From assembly GCF_903853455.1 (NCBI RefSeq), contig NZ_CAINTR010000133.1:21501-85500 (forward strand): a stretch of 64,000 bases of DNA. Direction: 5' to 3'. The stretch is from an uncultured Magnetospirillum sp. (lineage in GTDB: Bacteria; Pseudomonadota; Alphaproteobacteria; Rhodospirillales; Magnetospirillaceae). The position numbers were made by a program, and so were the translations under genes. Positions 9,554 to 20,731 of the stretch are shown piece by piece; within the stretch, counting starts at the first letter, position 1; each line of letters begins with the position of its first letter. A model generated the notes under the pieces. That model saw only the letters and a list, made by a program, of their open reading frames with translations, searched no databases and was not told where the DNA came from.

Positions 9554-10411
9554 GTGACCGCTGCGGCGCTTCCCCTGTTGCGTCGAACCCGGGTGGCGTC
9601 CAGCGTCATCCCGGGCTTCGGCCCCACCCTGGGTTTCACCCTGTTCTATCTGTCGCTGATCGTGCTGTTGCCGTTGGCGGCGCTGCTGCTCAAGGCGGCG
9701 GGAACGACCTTGGCGCAGTGGGGGCACATTCTCAGCGATCCTCGGGTTCTGTCGGCGCTGTGGCTGTCGTTCGGCGGTGCTTTCGCCGCGGCGCTGATCA
9801 ACGCGGTGTTCGGGCTGCTGGTGGCCTGGGTGCTGGTGCGCTATCCGTTTCCCGGCCGCAAGATCGTCGATGCCTTCGTCGATCTGCCCTTCGCCTTGCC
9901 GACCGCCGTGGCCGGCATCGCCCTGACCGCGCTGTATGCTCCCAACGGTTGGCTGGGGAGGCTGTTGGAGCCGCTGGGGATCAAGGTGGCGTTCACCCCG
10001 CTGGGGGTCGTGGTCGCCATGGTGTTCATCGGTCTGCCCTTCGTGGTGCGAACCGTGGAGCCGGTTCTCCAGGATGTGGACCTGGAACTGGAGGAGGCCG
10101 CCGCCTCGCTGGGGGCCGACCGGTTGCAGACCTTCTTCCGGGTTATTCTGCCGGCCGTCGCCCCGTCGCTGCTGACCGGCTTTTCCCTGGCCTTGGCCCG
10201 CGGAGTGGGGGAGTACGGCTCGGTGATCTTCATTGCCGGCAATCTTCCCGGCGTGTCGGAAATCGCGCCGCTGCTGATCATCACCAAGCTGGAGCAGTAC
10301 GACTATGTGGGCGCCACCGCCATCGCCGCCATCATGCTGGCGATCTCGTTCACGCTGCTGCTGGCGGTCAACCTGTTGCAGAAATGGCGCCGCGTGCGCA
10401 TGGGAGGCTGA
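9554..10411 (+). CDS. cysT: Sulfate ABC transporter permease CysT (CysU)
   Basis: This 285-residue inner-membrane protein has about six helices and the binding-protein-dependent transport loop (EEAAASLGADRLQTFFRVILP) that contacts the ATPase. It starts at GTG 9554 behind a strong GGAGGGG sequence, 11 bp after sbp. It pairs with CysW to form the sulfate channel. FIAGNLPGVSEIAPLLI near the C-terminus is characteristic of the CysT side. Confidence 0.92.
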   Translation: MTAAALPLLRRTRVASSVIPGFGPTLGFTLFYLSLIVLLPLAALLLKAAGTTLAQWGHILSDPRVLSALWLSFGGAFAAALINAVFGLLVAWVLVRYPFPGRKIVDAFVDLPFALPTAVAGIALTALYAPNGWLGRLLEPLGIKVAFTPLGVVVAMVFIGLPFVVRTVEPVLQDVDLELEEAAASLGADRLQTFFRVILPAVAPSLLTGFSLALARGVGEYGSVIFIAGNLPGVSEIAPLLIITKLEQYDYVGATAIAAIMLAISFTLLLAVNLLQKWRRVRMGG

Positions 10412-10414
10412 GCC

Positions 10415-11251
10415 ATGGGCAACCAAGCCATTCGCGACCCGGCACCGGTGCGCTGGATTCTGACCATCCTGGCACTGGCGTTCCTGGCGCTGTTCCTGGT
10501 GCTGCCGCTGGTGGCGGTCTTGGTGGAGGCCTTCGCCAAGGGGCTTGGCGCTTATGGCCGTGCCCTGTCCACCGACGTCACCTTGTCGTCCATCCGCCTC
10601 ACTCTGATCGTGGCAGCCATCTCGGTGCCGCTGAACGTGGTCTTCGGTTTGACGGCCAGTTGGGCCATCGCCAAGTTCGACTTCGGGGGCAAGAGCCTGC
10701 TGATTTCCCTGATCGAGTTGCCGTTCTCGGTGTCGCCGGTGATCTCGGGCCTGATCTATGTGCTGCTGTTCGGTCTTCAGGGGCTGCTGGGGCCATGGCT
10801 GGCCGAACACGACATCAGGGTGATCTTCGCGGTGCCGGGTATCGTACTGGCCACGATTTTCGTCACCTTCCCCTTCGTCGCCCGCGAGCTGATTCCGTTG
10901 ATGGAGGAGCAGGGGCGTGAGGAGGAGGAGGCTGCCTTGACGCTGGGCGCCAGTGGGTTGCGCACCTTCTGGCTGGTGACGCTGCCCAATGTGCGGTGGG
11001 GCCTGTTCTATGGCGTGCTGCTGTGCAACGCCCGCGCCATGGGGGAATTCGGGGCGGTGTCAGTGGTCTCGGGGCATATCCGGGGGCTGACCAACACCAT
11101 GCCCCTGCATGTGGAAATTCTTTACAACGAATATGATTTCGTCGGCGCCTTCGCGGTCGCGTCGCTCCTCGCCGTTCTGGCCCTGGTTACCCTGGCGGCC
11201 AAAACGGCTCTGGAATGGTGGCATCGCGACGAACTGGTCGCAAACGGCTAG
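10415..11251 (+). CDS. cysW: Sulfate ABC transporter permease CysW
   Basis: This 278-residue inner-membrane permease begins 3 bp after the cysT stop codon. It carries the EAA loop (EEEAALTLGASGLRTFWLVTLP) and the CysW-typical GEFGAVSVVSGHIRGLTN segment. It should form the heterodimeric channel with CysT. The CysA ATPase that normally follows is absent: the last four bases overlap the convergent response-regulator gene. The energising subunit must therefore be encoded elsewhere or shared with another transporter. Confidence 0.92.
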   Translation: MGNQAIRDPAPVRWILTILALAFLALFLVLPLVAVLVEAFAKGLGAYGRALSTDVTLSSIRLTLIVAAISVPLNVVFGLTASWAIAKFDFGGKSLLISLIELPFSVSPVISGLIYVLLFGLQGLLGPWLAEHDIRVIFAVPGIVLATIFVTFPFVARELIPLMEEQGREEEEAALTLGASGLRTFWLVTLPNVRWGLFYGVLLCNARAMGEFGAVSVVSGHIRGLTNTMPLHVEILYNEYDFVGAFAVASLLAVLALVTLAAKTALEWWHRDELVANG

Positions 11252-11910
11252 TTGATCACCGGCGGCATGATCCAGCCCGATTGCAAGGCGATGCGGACCG
11301 CCTGGGCGCGGTTGGCGGCGCCGATCTTGCGATAGACGTTGCGCAGGTGAACCTTGATGGTGATTTCCTGAAGGCTGAGGGCGATGGCGATTTCCTTATT
11401 GGTCCGCCCTTCCACCAGCTGAGCCAGGATCTCGCCTTCACGCCGCGACAGACGGTCGAACGGCGGCGGCGCGCCGACCGGCTTGGCGGCGACCGGTGTC
11501 TGGCTAGCCGAGTCCTCGAAGAAGGTACTCGACGGCAGATAGGTCTCGCCGGACAGGACCAGACGCAAGGCGTTGACCATGGCGGCGCCGCTGACCGTCT
11601 TGGGAATGAAGCCGGCGGCACCGGACTGGACCGCCGCGACCACGTGATCGCGCGAGGAATAGCCCGAAACGATGACCACCGGCGTATTGGGGATCTTGGC
11701 CTTGATCTGTTGCAGACCGGTCAGCCCGTCCATGCCCGGCATCATCAGGTCCAGGAGCACCAAGCCGAGGCCGGGAGTGCTGTCCACCAACAGCAAGGCT
11801 TCGCCGAGCGTGGCCGCGTCCAGGACTTCGACGGCTGGATCGAGTTCGTGCAGAAAAGGCCGGAGCCCGTCGCGAACCAGCTTGTGGTCGTCGGCCACCA
11901 GTATTTGCAT
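11248..11910 (-). CDS. NarL/FixJ-family response regulator
   Basis: This 220-residue protein has a receiver domain with the acidic pocket (VADDHK) and the phosphoacceptor Asp in LVLLDLMMPGMDG, plus a conserved Lys in FIPKTVSG. It ends in a LuxR-type helix-turn-helix (LSRREGEILAQLVEGRTNKEIA, then ITIKVHLRNVYRKIG). It should bind DNA when phosphorylated. The hybrid histidine kinase gene lies directly upstream on the same strand, 108 bp away, and is the obvious partner. The intervening spacer has TTGTT/AACAA half-sites. The gene converges with cysW, overlapping by 4 bp. Confidence 0.9.
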   Translation of the reverse strand: MQILVADDHKLVRDGLRPFLHELDPAVEVLDAATLGEALLLVDSTPGLGLVLLDLMMPGMDGLTGLQQIKAKIPNTPVVIVSGYSSRDHVVAAVQSGAAGFIPKTVSGAAMVNALRLVLSGETYLPSSTFFEDSASQTPVAAKPVGAPPPFDRLSRREGEILAQLVEGRTNKEIAIALSLQEITIKVHLRNVYRKIGAANRAQAVRIALQSGWIMPPVIN

Positions 11911-11965
11911 ATTACCCCACTCCCAGTCTTCCGGCTGATACCGGCCCTACCTACCCGGAAGTATA

Positions 11966-11988
11966 AACAAGCCTTGTTACATAAACAA
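11966..11988 (-). promoter_or_regulatory. Three TTGTT/AACAA half-sites before response regulator gene
   Basis: AACAAG-C-CTTGTT (11966-11978) is a perfect inverted repeat, and TTGTT-ACATA-AACAA (11974-11988) overlaps it as a second one. The cluster lies 56-78 bp upstream of the response-regulator start, in an AT-rich patch, and could be an operator, possibly for autoregulation. No binding protein can be assigned. Confidence 0.35.
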
Positions 11989-12018
11989 TCTCGACGATGG
12001 CATTGGCCGAAAAAACTA

Positions 12019-14100
12019 TTAGGTGGGAGGGAGTAGAAAGGTTGCGACCAAATCTCCCAGACTTCCCAGGGCGACCGGCTTTTTCAACACGGCGCAGCGG
12101 TCATCCTGAAGATTGTCGGCCACTCTTTCGGTGGCGCCCAGATGTCCGGTGACGATGATGATCGGCTGCAGCGGGTCGAAATCCCGCAGCTTTTCCACCA
12201 GTTCTTCGCCACCGCCGGCCGGCATGCGCAGGTCGGTGATGACGACGTCGGCGGGATCGGCCGAGAATACCTCCCAGGCCTTTTGGCCGGTTCCGGCGAC
12301 ACTGACCCGGCATCCGAGCGCGGTGAGATAATGGGCCAGGGCGTCGGCGGCGGCTTTTTCATCATCCACCACCAGGATGTGGGCATTGGTGAAGGCCCCC
12401 CCCGATGGCGCGCATAACGGGGGATGGGGCGGCGCCGGGTCGATGGATTTCTGATCCAGCGGCAGCGAGATGGCAAAGCTGGCGCCGGCCGGGCTGTCTT
12501 GCAATTCGAGGCGCCCGTCCATGGCGGCGATCAGGCTGAAGCTCACCGACAGGCCGAGGCCGGTGCCGCGCCCGGCTTCCTTGGTGGTGAAGAACGGCTC
12601 GAAGATATGGGACTTGATGGCCTCGGAAATGCCGGGGCCATTGTCGGAGATCACGATCTTGAGCTGATCGTGGTCGCGTTCCGCCTTTAGGTCGATATGG
12701 CCATGCCAGTCTTTCGGCATGTCTTGTTTGCGGTCGCGGAGCGCGTGGTGGGAATTGTTCAGCAGGTTCATCACCACCTGCTCCAACTGGACGCGGCGGC
12801 CGCGAACCGGCAATGCTCCCAGCGGCAGGTCCAGGTCGAGGGTGATGCCGTCGGGGCGGAGCTGGCTCAGCAAGACGTCGGTGGCGGTCCGAATGCCTTG
12901 CAGCGCGTCGAAGACCTGAACCGGGCTGGTGTCGCGGCGGCTGAAGATGCGGATGTCGTCGATGATTTCGGCAGCGCGTTCCGACTGTTCCGCCACCAGC
13001 TGGAACTGCTGCGCCTGCCATTCCGGCGAGGCCTTGCCGCGTTCGATCAGCATCAGCGCCCCCTCGGAGGCAAGGCGGATGATGTTGAGCGGCTGCGACA
13101 GTTCGTGGACGAGGCCGGCGGCCATTTCCCCGAGAGTGGCCAGCTTGGCGGTCTGAAGCATCTGCTCCTGATCCTGGGTGCGCTCGGTGATGTCGCGGAT
13201 GGCCAGCATTCGGGCGGAGACGCCGCGGAAGGCGATGGAACAGGCGGCGACTTCGGCCTCGAAGATCCGTCCGTCAAGGCGGATAAGCTTGTATTGGGCG
13301 AGAAAGGGCGGTGGCGGCGGGTCGGCGATGCGGGCCACCGCGATGGCCCGCGAGTCCGGATGGATCATGTCCAGCAGCGGCCGGCCGACCAGCGCCACGC
13401 CGGGGCCGACGCCGAACAATTGTGCCGATGCCGGATTGGCGAACAGGATGGTTCCGTGGCTGTGCACGATGATGGGGTCGGGACTCATTTCGATCAGCGA
13501 GCGGTAGCGCTCCTCGCTTTCCGCCAGTTCCTTGACCATCAGGTCGTGTTTCGCCTTCATCCGGAGCGCGGCGATGCCATGGGCGAGGTTGCCGGCCAGT
13601 GCTGTGAGAAGCCTCACGGTCACCGGATCGAAGGCTCCCGGTTCGTCGGCATAGAACATCAGGGCGCCGATCCGGTTGTCGTCCTCGCCGATCGGCAGGG
13701 TGATGCTGGAGCGGAACCGGTGGCGCTTCGCCGCCTCGCGCCAGGGGGTGAAGATGGGGGCGGTCTCGATATCGGAGACGATATAGGGCTGTCCGGTCCG
13801 GATGGCGATGCCGGCGGGACCTTGCCCGAACTCGTCGTCGGCCCAGGATACCTGGATCTGATCCACATAGGCGGCCGCGACGCCGGCGGTGGCGACCGGC
13901 AGAACGGTTTTGGCGGAATCCTGGCGGGCATAGCCGATCCACACCAGACGATACCCGACCACCTCGGCCCCGATCAGACAGATCTGGTCCAGCAATTCGT
14001 ATTCGTTGGTGGCGCGGACCAAAGCCTCGGTGGCGCGGGCGAGAACCGTCACCGCACGGTCGAGCAGCCTCGTCTCGTCACCGGCTTGCTGCTCGGGCAT
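12019..14100 (-). CDS. Hybrid histidine kinase (GAF-PAS-HisKA-HATPase-REC)
   Basis: This protein of about 693 residues has no membrane segment. Domains in order: a GAF domain (~10-190); PAS (~200-310, with [17 protein letters not shown]); HisKA with phosphoacceptor His in [14 protein letters not shown]; HATPase ([10 protein letters not shown], then [12 protein letters not shown] and [10 protein letters not shown]); and a C-terminal receiver ([14 protein letters not shown], acceptor Asp in [12 protein letters not shown]). It is a soluble sensor that probably phosphorylates the NarL-type regulator encoded behind it, with its own receiver as intermediate or brake. The ATG at 14100 is chosen because GAGGAG sits 6 nt upstream; a GTG at 14121 is the alternative. 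A C8 tract (12396-12403) codes the linker before the receiver. Confidence 0.9.
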   Translation of the reverse strand: MPEQQAGDETRLLDRAVTVLARATEALVRATNEYELLDQICLIGAEVVGYRLVWIGYARQDSAKTVLPVATAGVAAAYVDQIQVSWADDEFGQGPAGIAIRTGQPYIVSDIETAPIFTPWREAAKRHRFRSSITLPIGEDDNRIGALMFYADEPGAFDPVTVRLLTALAGNLAHGIAALRMKAKHDLMVKELAESEERYRSLIEMSPDPIIVHSHGTILFANPASAQLFGVGPGVALVGRPLLDMIHPDSRAIAVARIADPPPPPFLAQYKLIRLDGRIFEAEVAACSIAFRGVSARMLAIRDITERTQDQEQMLQTAKLATLGEMAAGLVHELSQPLNIIRLASEGALMLIERGKASPEWQAQQFQLVAEQSERAAEIIDDIRIFSRRDTSPVQVFDALQGIRTATDVLLSQLRPDGITLDLDLPLGALPVRGRRVQLEQVVMNLLNNSHHALRDRKQDMPKDWHGHIDLKAERDHDQLKIVISDNGPGISEAIKSHIFEPFFTTKEAGRGTGLGLSVSFSLIAAMDGRLELQDSPAGASFAISLPLDQKSIDPAPPHPPLCAPSGGAFTNAHILVVDDEKAAADALAHYLTALGCRVSVAGTGQKAWEVFSADPADVVITDLRMPAGGGEELVEKLRDFDPLQPIIIVTGHLGATERVADNLQDDRCAVLKKPVALGSLGDLVATFLLPPT

Positions 14101-14236
14101 GCTGTTCTCCTCGGTGGTCACGCTCTCGGGTGATGATAGAGTGGGAGGAAGGCGCTGCCAAAGGGTTCCTCATGCAGCCTCGCCACCTCGTGGTTTTCTT
14201 GCGCCACGTGGTGCTTTTCTTGCGAAGGAGAGATTT

Positions 14237-14899
14237 GTGTCCAAGATCGTGCTGGCCGTCATCTTCATGATCATGGGGGGAGCGGCGCGGGCCGCCGAGC
14301 CCGCCCTCGACCTGCTCGACTCGGCGGCGTCCTATCGCGCCGACTTTTCCATCAGCAGCTCGCGCGGCACCTATCACGGCACAGTGTGGCACGCCCAGGG
14401 CCGCGAGCGTCGCGAGGTCGAGACCAGCGGCGGCGGCCAGGGCGTCCTGATCCTGCGTGACAGCGATGCCGCCTATGTCCTCGGGCTTTCCGGCAAGTGG
14501 TATGTGGGGCTCTCGCTGAAGGCCGCCGGCGCGCTGGCCGGGGGGCTGGATACCTGGCGGGTCGAGCGGAGCAAGGTGCGTGAGGAGAGCGTGGCGGGCA
14601 TTCGCGCCACACGCTGGAAGGCGCGGGCCGATGGTCCCAAAGGCGGCTTCAGTGGCGACATCTGGACCAGCCGCGAGGGAATCGTGGTCAAGGCGGTGGG
14701 GGTGGTCGACAACGCCAACGGCGACGACTCGCCGGTGGAGATGACGCTGTCGGGACTGCGGGTGGGACCGGTCGATCAGCAGATGCTGGAGGTGCCTCAG
14801 GGCTGGTTCGGCTTCGACCTGCGCAAGGTCCCGGCCGACCGCATCCAGCAGGCTCTCGAAGGGATCAAGCCGTTGCTGGAAGGCCGTAAGGGGCGGTAA
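14237..14899 (+). CDS. Secreted DUF4412-like protein
   Basis: This 220-residue protein has a short signal peptide (hydrophobic run, cleavage near ARAAEP). The mature part alternates beta-strand-like stretches (SYRADFSISSSRGTYHGTVW, WTSREGIVVKAVGVV), which resembles the DUF4412/LolA-like half-barrel that may bind lipid or lipoprotein. The GTG at 14237 has GAAGGAGA 6 nt upstream; the longer open frame before it has no signal sequence and was not used. It converges with the MepK-like gene, 9 bp apart. The periplasmic role is unknown. Confidence 0.65.
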   Translation: MSKIVLAVIFMIMGGAARAAEPALDLLDSAASYRADFSISSSRGTYHGTVWHAQGRERREVETSGGGQGVLILRDSDAAYVLGLSGKWYVGLSLKAAGALAGGLDTWRVERSKVREESVAGIRATRWKARADGPKGGFSGDIWTSREGIVVKAVGVVDNANGDDSPVEMTLSGLRVGPVDQQMLEVPQGWFGFDLRKVPADRIQQALEGIKPLLEGRKGR

Positions 14900-14908
14900 G
14901 GCCGAAAG

Positions 14909-15457
14909 CTACCAGGTCCGAACCCGGCCGGTGTCGATATGGACGAAGTCGGAGTCGGGGTAGACGCCGACGCCGCCGCCCTTGAGCGCCCTGGCGGCGC
15001 GGCCCACATAGCGGACAGGATGGCCGGGCAGGCGGATGTCCACCGCCTTGCCCTCCATGTGCAGGCTGTGGGTGGCGACGCCGTCGCCATAGGACGCCAG
15101 GATGGCGTTGGTGGCGGGGGAGCGGTAGCCGCTGATGATGTGGATGGCGCCTTTGGCGCCGACCTTGTGCTGCACCGAGACCATCAGGTCCAGCAGACGC
15201 GGGTCGATGGGATGGATCGAGCCGTTGCGGTGGTCGCGCAGGAAACGGCTGACTTGGGCGATGGTCTTGGTCTGATAACGCCCCTCGGCCCAATAGACCG
15301 ACTTCAGCGATTCACCGGTGTGGGTGTTGTAGAGGTGAAGCGAGCGCTCGGGCAGGCGGCGCACGGCGGCCTCGACCGGGTTGGTGACGACAAGGGCGGC
15401 GGCGGCACCGATCCCCATGGTCAGGAAGCCACGTCGGCTTTTCGCCTTCTCGATCAT
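14909..15457 (-). CDS. DUF882 / MepK-like murein endopeptidase
   Basis: This 182-residue protein opens with a Tat-type signal (SRRGFLTMGIGAAAALV) and has the peptidase M15-like motifs of the YcbK/MepK family: ISGYRSPATN, HSLHMEGKAVDIR (zinc His and Asp) and FVHIDTG (zinc His). MepK cleaves peptidoglycan cross-links, including 3-3 bonds made by L,D-transpeptidases. That fits the L,D-transpeptidase gene located just upstream on the same strand, 113 bp away. The Tat signal suggests it folds before export to the periplasm. Confidence 0.85.
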   Translation of the reverse strand: MIEKAKSRRGFLTMGIGAAAALVVTNPVEAAVRRLPERSLHLYNTHTGESLKSVYWAEGRYQTKTIAQVSRFLRDHRNGSIHPIDPRLLDLMVSVQHKVGAKGAIHIISGYRSPATNAILASYGDGVATHSLHMEGKAVDIRLPGHPVRYVGRAARALKGGGVGVYPDSDFVHIDTGRVRTW

Positions 15458-15570
15458 TCCCCCTCCCTGCGTTCACCCCAGGTCTTCCCCCTCGGGTGGA
15501 GACCTTATTACCATTTTCGGGTGGGCAGGAGTCAACTACCGCTTCGGTCCGACGGGGAATTTATAGCAAT

Positions 15571-17190
15571 CTATAGCGTTCGACCTGTGCCGGTGCTGGC
15601 GGCGCGCGGAGCCGCCGGTCGCGCCTGCTCGAGAACCGGGGCCAGACGGCGGTCATGGCCGTAGATGTCGTCACGGAAGTGGATGACGCCCTCGTCGTCG
15701 GCCCAGGCGGTCAGGTAGACCAGATAGACCGGCATGGTGCGTTCCATCTTCAGGGTCCGGGTCGAGGCGTTGGCGGCGATGTTCTCGCCGAGGCGTCCCT
15801 GCCAGTGGCTTCCCAACATCAGCTCGCCCAGCTCGATCGGCCGCTCCAGCCTGACGCATCCATGCGACAGCGCCCGATATGGCCGGGAGAAGACCTTCCG
15901 GTTCGGGGTGTCGTGCATGTAGATGTCATCGGAATCCTTGAGGTTGAACTTCAACTGGCCCAGGGCGTTGTCGGGGCCCGGCGGCTGACGCAGACGGTAG
16001 GGAAACTTCTTGCCGATGGCGTTCCAGTCGATACCGTCGCCGGCCGCCTCTGGGCTGTCCTCGGGGTATTCGGTGATCTTGAGGTTGCTCGACGCCAGAT
16101 AGTTGGGATCACGCCGCAACTTAGGCAGTATTTCCTTGTTGACGATGCTGGGGGGCACCGACCAGGGGGGATTGAGCACCAGCGAACTCATGGTGGCGTT
16201 CATGCTGGGAGTCGGGTGCTTGGTGTCTCCCACCACCACCCGCATGGACAGCGCGATGGCGCCGTCATCGACCACATCCAGCATGGCCGCCGGGATGTTC
16301 ACGACGATATGGTGGGGGCCGGGCATGCGCGGCATCCAGCGCCAGCGTTCCAGGTTGACGGCGATCTGGCGGGCGCGGGCCTCGGCCGGGATGTTGAGAG
16401 TGGCGAAGGTGCGGGCGCCGATGGTGCCGTCGGGGTCGAGTCCGTGCCGTCGTTGGAAGCGCTTGACCGCCTCCACCACCGGGCCGTCGAAGTCGCGTCC
16501 CTCGGCGAGGCTGGAGGCCAGTTCTCCCGAGGCGATCAGCCGTTTGCGCAGGATCGGAAGCCGGTCGTCGGCCTCGCCGGGAACCAGCTTGGGGCCGTCC
16601 GGAAGCACGGGCCAGCCGCCGGCGCGGACGATGGCGCGGCTCCGCTCCAGGGCATCCTTGAGGCGGACATACCCGACGAAATGCGGCGTGGTTGCGGCAA
16701 CCTGATCGGCGAGGGATTTGCCTTCGGCCAAGGGAAGGAGAAAATGGGAGCCGTCAAACGCGCCCCTGGTGTCAGGGCCGAAGCCGCCATAGGCCCGCTC
16801 CGGAACCGCCGCGCCGATGGCGATGTCGCGGCCGAACCGAAGCAGGGCGCCGCTGATCAGCACATCGCGCAGGAGATCGGAGGCCTGTTCGGGAACCATG
16901 TAGGTGCCGGGATTGAGTCCCTCCGCCAGGGCGATGGTCTGAATCTCGGCCAGCAGCCGTTCGGCCTGGGCGGCATTGCCCCCGGACCATGCCGGCTGGA
17001 AAGCGCGGGCGCGATAGAAATCCCGGAGCGCCTTGGCCTCGACGGCCGGCTCGGTCAGCGGTGCCGAGGAAATCAGGGATTCGAGGCGCTTTTGCGGGTC
17101 GCTGATCGGCTCGGCTCGAACGGACATATCCATCCCGGCGGCAGCCAAGCCCAGGGCAAAGGTGACGAACAAAGGACGGGTAAACGACAA
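15571..17190 (-). CDS. L,D-transpeptidase, YcbB (LdtD)-like
   Basis: This protein of about 539 residues has a hydrophobic N-terminal signal (FVTFALGLAAAG), a scaffold domain, a peptidoglycan-binding helix domain (FDGPVVEAVKRFQRRHGLDPDG), and a YkuD catalytic domain ending in YRALSHGCVRLERP, where the Cys is the nucleophile. It should make 3-3 peptide cross-links in the periplasm. The open frame extends much further upstream, but that part is the shadow of the rhodanese gene. The TTG at 17190, with GAGG at suitable distance, places the signal peptide at the N-terminus. The start is therefore reasoned, not certain. Confidence 0.85.
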   Translation of the reverse strand: MSFTRPLFVTFALGLAAAGMDMSVRAEPISDPQKRLESLISSAPLTEPAVEAKALRDFYRARAFQPAWSGGNAAQAERLLAEIQTIALAEGLNPGTYMVPEQASDLLRDVLISGALLRFGRDIAIGAAVPERAYGGFGPDTRGAFDGSHFLLPLAEGKSLADQVAATTPHFVGYVRLKDALERSRAIVRAGGWPVLPDGPKLVPGEADDRLPILRKRLIASGELASSLAEGRDFDGPVVEAVKRFQRRHGLDPDGTIGARTFATLNIPAEARARQIAVNLERWRWMPRMPGPHHIVVNIPAAMLDVVDDGAIALSMRVVVGDTKHPTPSMNATMSSLVLNPPWSVPPSIVNKEILPKLRRDPNYLASSNLKITEYPEDSPEAAGDGIDWNAIGKKFPYRLRQPPGPDNALGQLKFNLKDSDDIYMHDTPNRKVFSRPYRALSHGCVRLERPIELGELMLGSHWQGRLGENIAANASTRTLKMERTMPVYLVYLTAWADDEGVIHFRDDIYGHDRRLAPVLEQARPAAPRAASTGTGRTL

Positions 17191-17300
17191 AAGTAACCTC
17201 GAACCCCGGGGAAGGGGCGCTGCCTCGTGTTTCTGTGAGTCGATATCGATCCATTCCGTCGACGTGTCAACGGTCAACAGCAGGGTGATACGTAATATTC

Positions 17301-17747
17301 TTATCCTTGCGCCCAAGGAAGGTTGGAGGACTTCCATCCGGCTTGGCCGCCACGGTGCTTCTGACTGTCGTGAGGTCCCTCGAACCCGTCGGTGACGTTC
17401 CAGGCGGCCTGGTATCCCAGGGCGGTGAGGTATTCCGCCGCCGCCTTGGAGCGGACGCCCGAGCGGCACAGCAGCAACAGAACGTCGTCCTTGCGGATGC
17501 CGTGGCCTTCCAACTGGGCGGCGAAGGCGTCGTTGCGGGCCATGGAGGGGAAGACCTGCCATGACACCAGCAGCACTTGCTTGTCGATGGGGGCGAGATC
17601 CGGGACGCCGACGAAGGACCATTCGGCCTGGGTGCGAACATCCACCAGTTTGGCGTTCGGCTCCTGGGAAAGGCGCTCCCACGCTTGGGTTGGGGTGATT
17701 TCCCCGGCATAGGTCAAGGCGGCGGGGGCGGGGGGGGCGGCGTTCAT
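17301..17747 (-). CDS. Rhodanese-like sulfurtransferase
   Basis: This 148-residue single rhodanese domain has the DVRTQAEWSFVGVPDL region and an active-site loop CRSGVRS with the catalytic Cys. Single-domain rhodaneses move sulfane sulfur as a protein persulfide. It is divergent from the cysI operon across a 155-bp spacer rich in inverted repeats, which suggests joint control with sulfate assimilation. Its N-terminal codons run through a C8 tract. There is no signal peptide, so it is cytoplasmic. Confidence 0.85.
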   Translation of the reverse strand: MNAAPPAPAALTYAGEITPTQAWERLSQEPNAKLVDVRTQAEWSFVGVPDLAPIDKQVLLVSWQVFPSMARNDAFAAQLEGHGIRKDDVLLLLCRSGVRSKAAAEYLTALGYQAAWNVTDGFEGPHDSQKHRGGQAGWKSSNLPWAQG

Positions 17748-17804
17748 CGGGACGGCTCCTATGGGCTTAAACTACACAAAATCTACCGCATAATAGGACT
17801 ATAC

Positions 17805-17883
17805 CACACAAAAACATGTTGACCTTTGTGTGAAATACAGGGTATTCGGTAGTTATGTTACATCATACACACGCCAATGTGTA
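17805..17883. promoter_or_regulatory. Inverted ACACA-type repeats between rhodanese gene and cysI
   Basis: The AT-rich divergent spacer holds two perfect inverted repeats: CACACAAA (17805-17812) with TTTGTGTG (17825-17832), and TACACA (17866-17871) with TGTGTA (17878-17883). A further CTACACAAA copy lies near 17772-17780. Five copies of one half-site in 110 bp look like operators for a regulator of sulfur assimilation acting in both directions. The regulator is not in the window. Confidence 0.6.
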
Positions 17884-17902
17884 AATAGAAAAGAGGCCAG
17901 CC

Positions 17903-19998
<2,096 letters not shown>

Positions 19999-19999
<1 letters not shown>

Positions 20000-20709
20000 T
20001 GAGCGCCATCGAACCGGGAACGGTTCAGCGGCTGAAGGCGCTCCACGGCCATCTCGACGGCAAGGAGTTGCTGGAGGCCCTGATCCATGGCGAGCTGCGC
20101 GGCCGTATCGCGGTGACGTCGTCCTTCGGCGCCGAATCGGCGGTGCTGCTGGATCTCGTCGCCCAGGTCGATCCGGCGACACCGGTGATTTTCCTCGACA
20201 CCGGCGAACTATTCGACGAGACGGTGGAATATCGGACCCAGATCCAACGCAAGCTGGGCCTCACCAACGTCATCGTGGTCCGTCCCACCGAGGCGGAACT
20301 GGCGGAAGCCGAGGATCTGTGGCGCGACGACACCGACCGCTGCTGCGAACTGCGGAAGGTCCGGCCGCTGGCGCGGGCGACGCGGGCTTTCGACGCCCTG
20401 GTGGACGGCCGCAAGCGCGCCCATGGCTTCGAGCGCGAGGATATCGGCGCCATCGAGGACGGGGGCGGCGTCATCAAGATCAGCCCGCTGGCCAGTTGGA
20501 GCGCCGAGCGCATCGAGCAGGCCTTCGTCAGCCGGGAATTGCCGCGCCATCCGCTGGTGGCGCAGAACTACCGCTCCATCGGGTGCTGGCCCTGTACCCG
20601 GCCGGTGGAGCCGGGGCAACCGGCCCGCGCCGGCCGCTGGGCCGGCAAGGCCAAGAGCGAATGCGGAATTCATACCCTGGTCCTCGGCCGCGACGGCGCG
20701 GGAATCTGA
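19999..20709 (+). CDS. cysH: APS reductase of the [4Fe-4S] type (CysH)
   Basis: This 236-residue protein has the PP-loop region VTSSFGAESAVLLDL near its start. Cysteine pairs C115-C116 (DRCCELRK) and C196/C199 (GCWPC) are the iron-sulfur ligands that mark adenylylsulfate (APS) reductases, as opposed to PAPS reductases. C222 in ECGIH is the catalytic Cys. It converts APS to sulfite and AMP using thioredoxin. The ATG at 19999 shares a base with the cysI stop (TGATG). An APS kinase domain is nevertheless encoded in cysNC, so PAPS is made for other uses, such as the sulfotransferase near the start of the window. Confidence 0.9.
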
Positions 20710-20731
20710 ACAATAAAAGCGAGCTTTAGAG

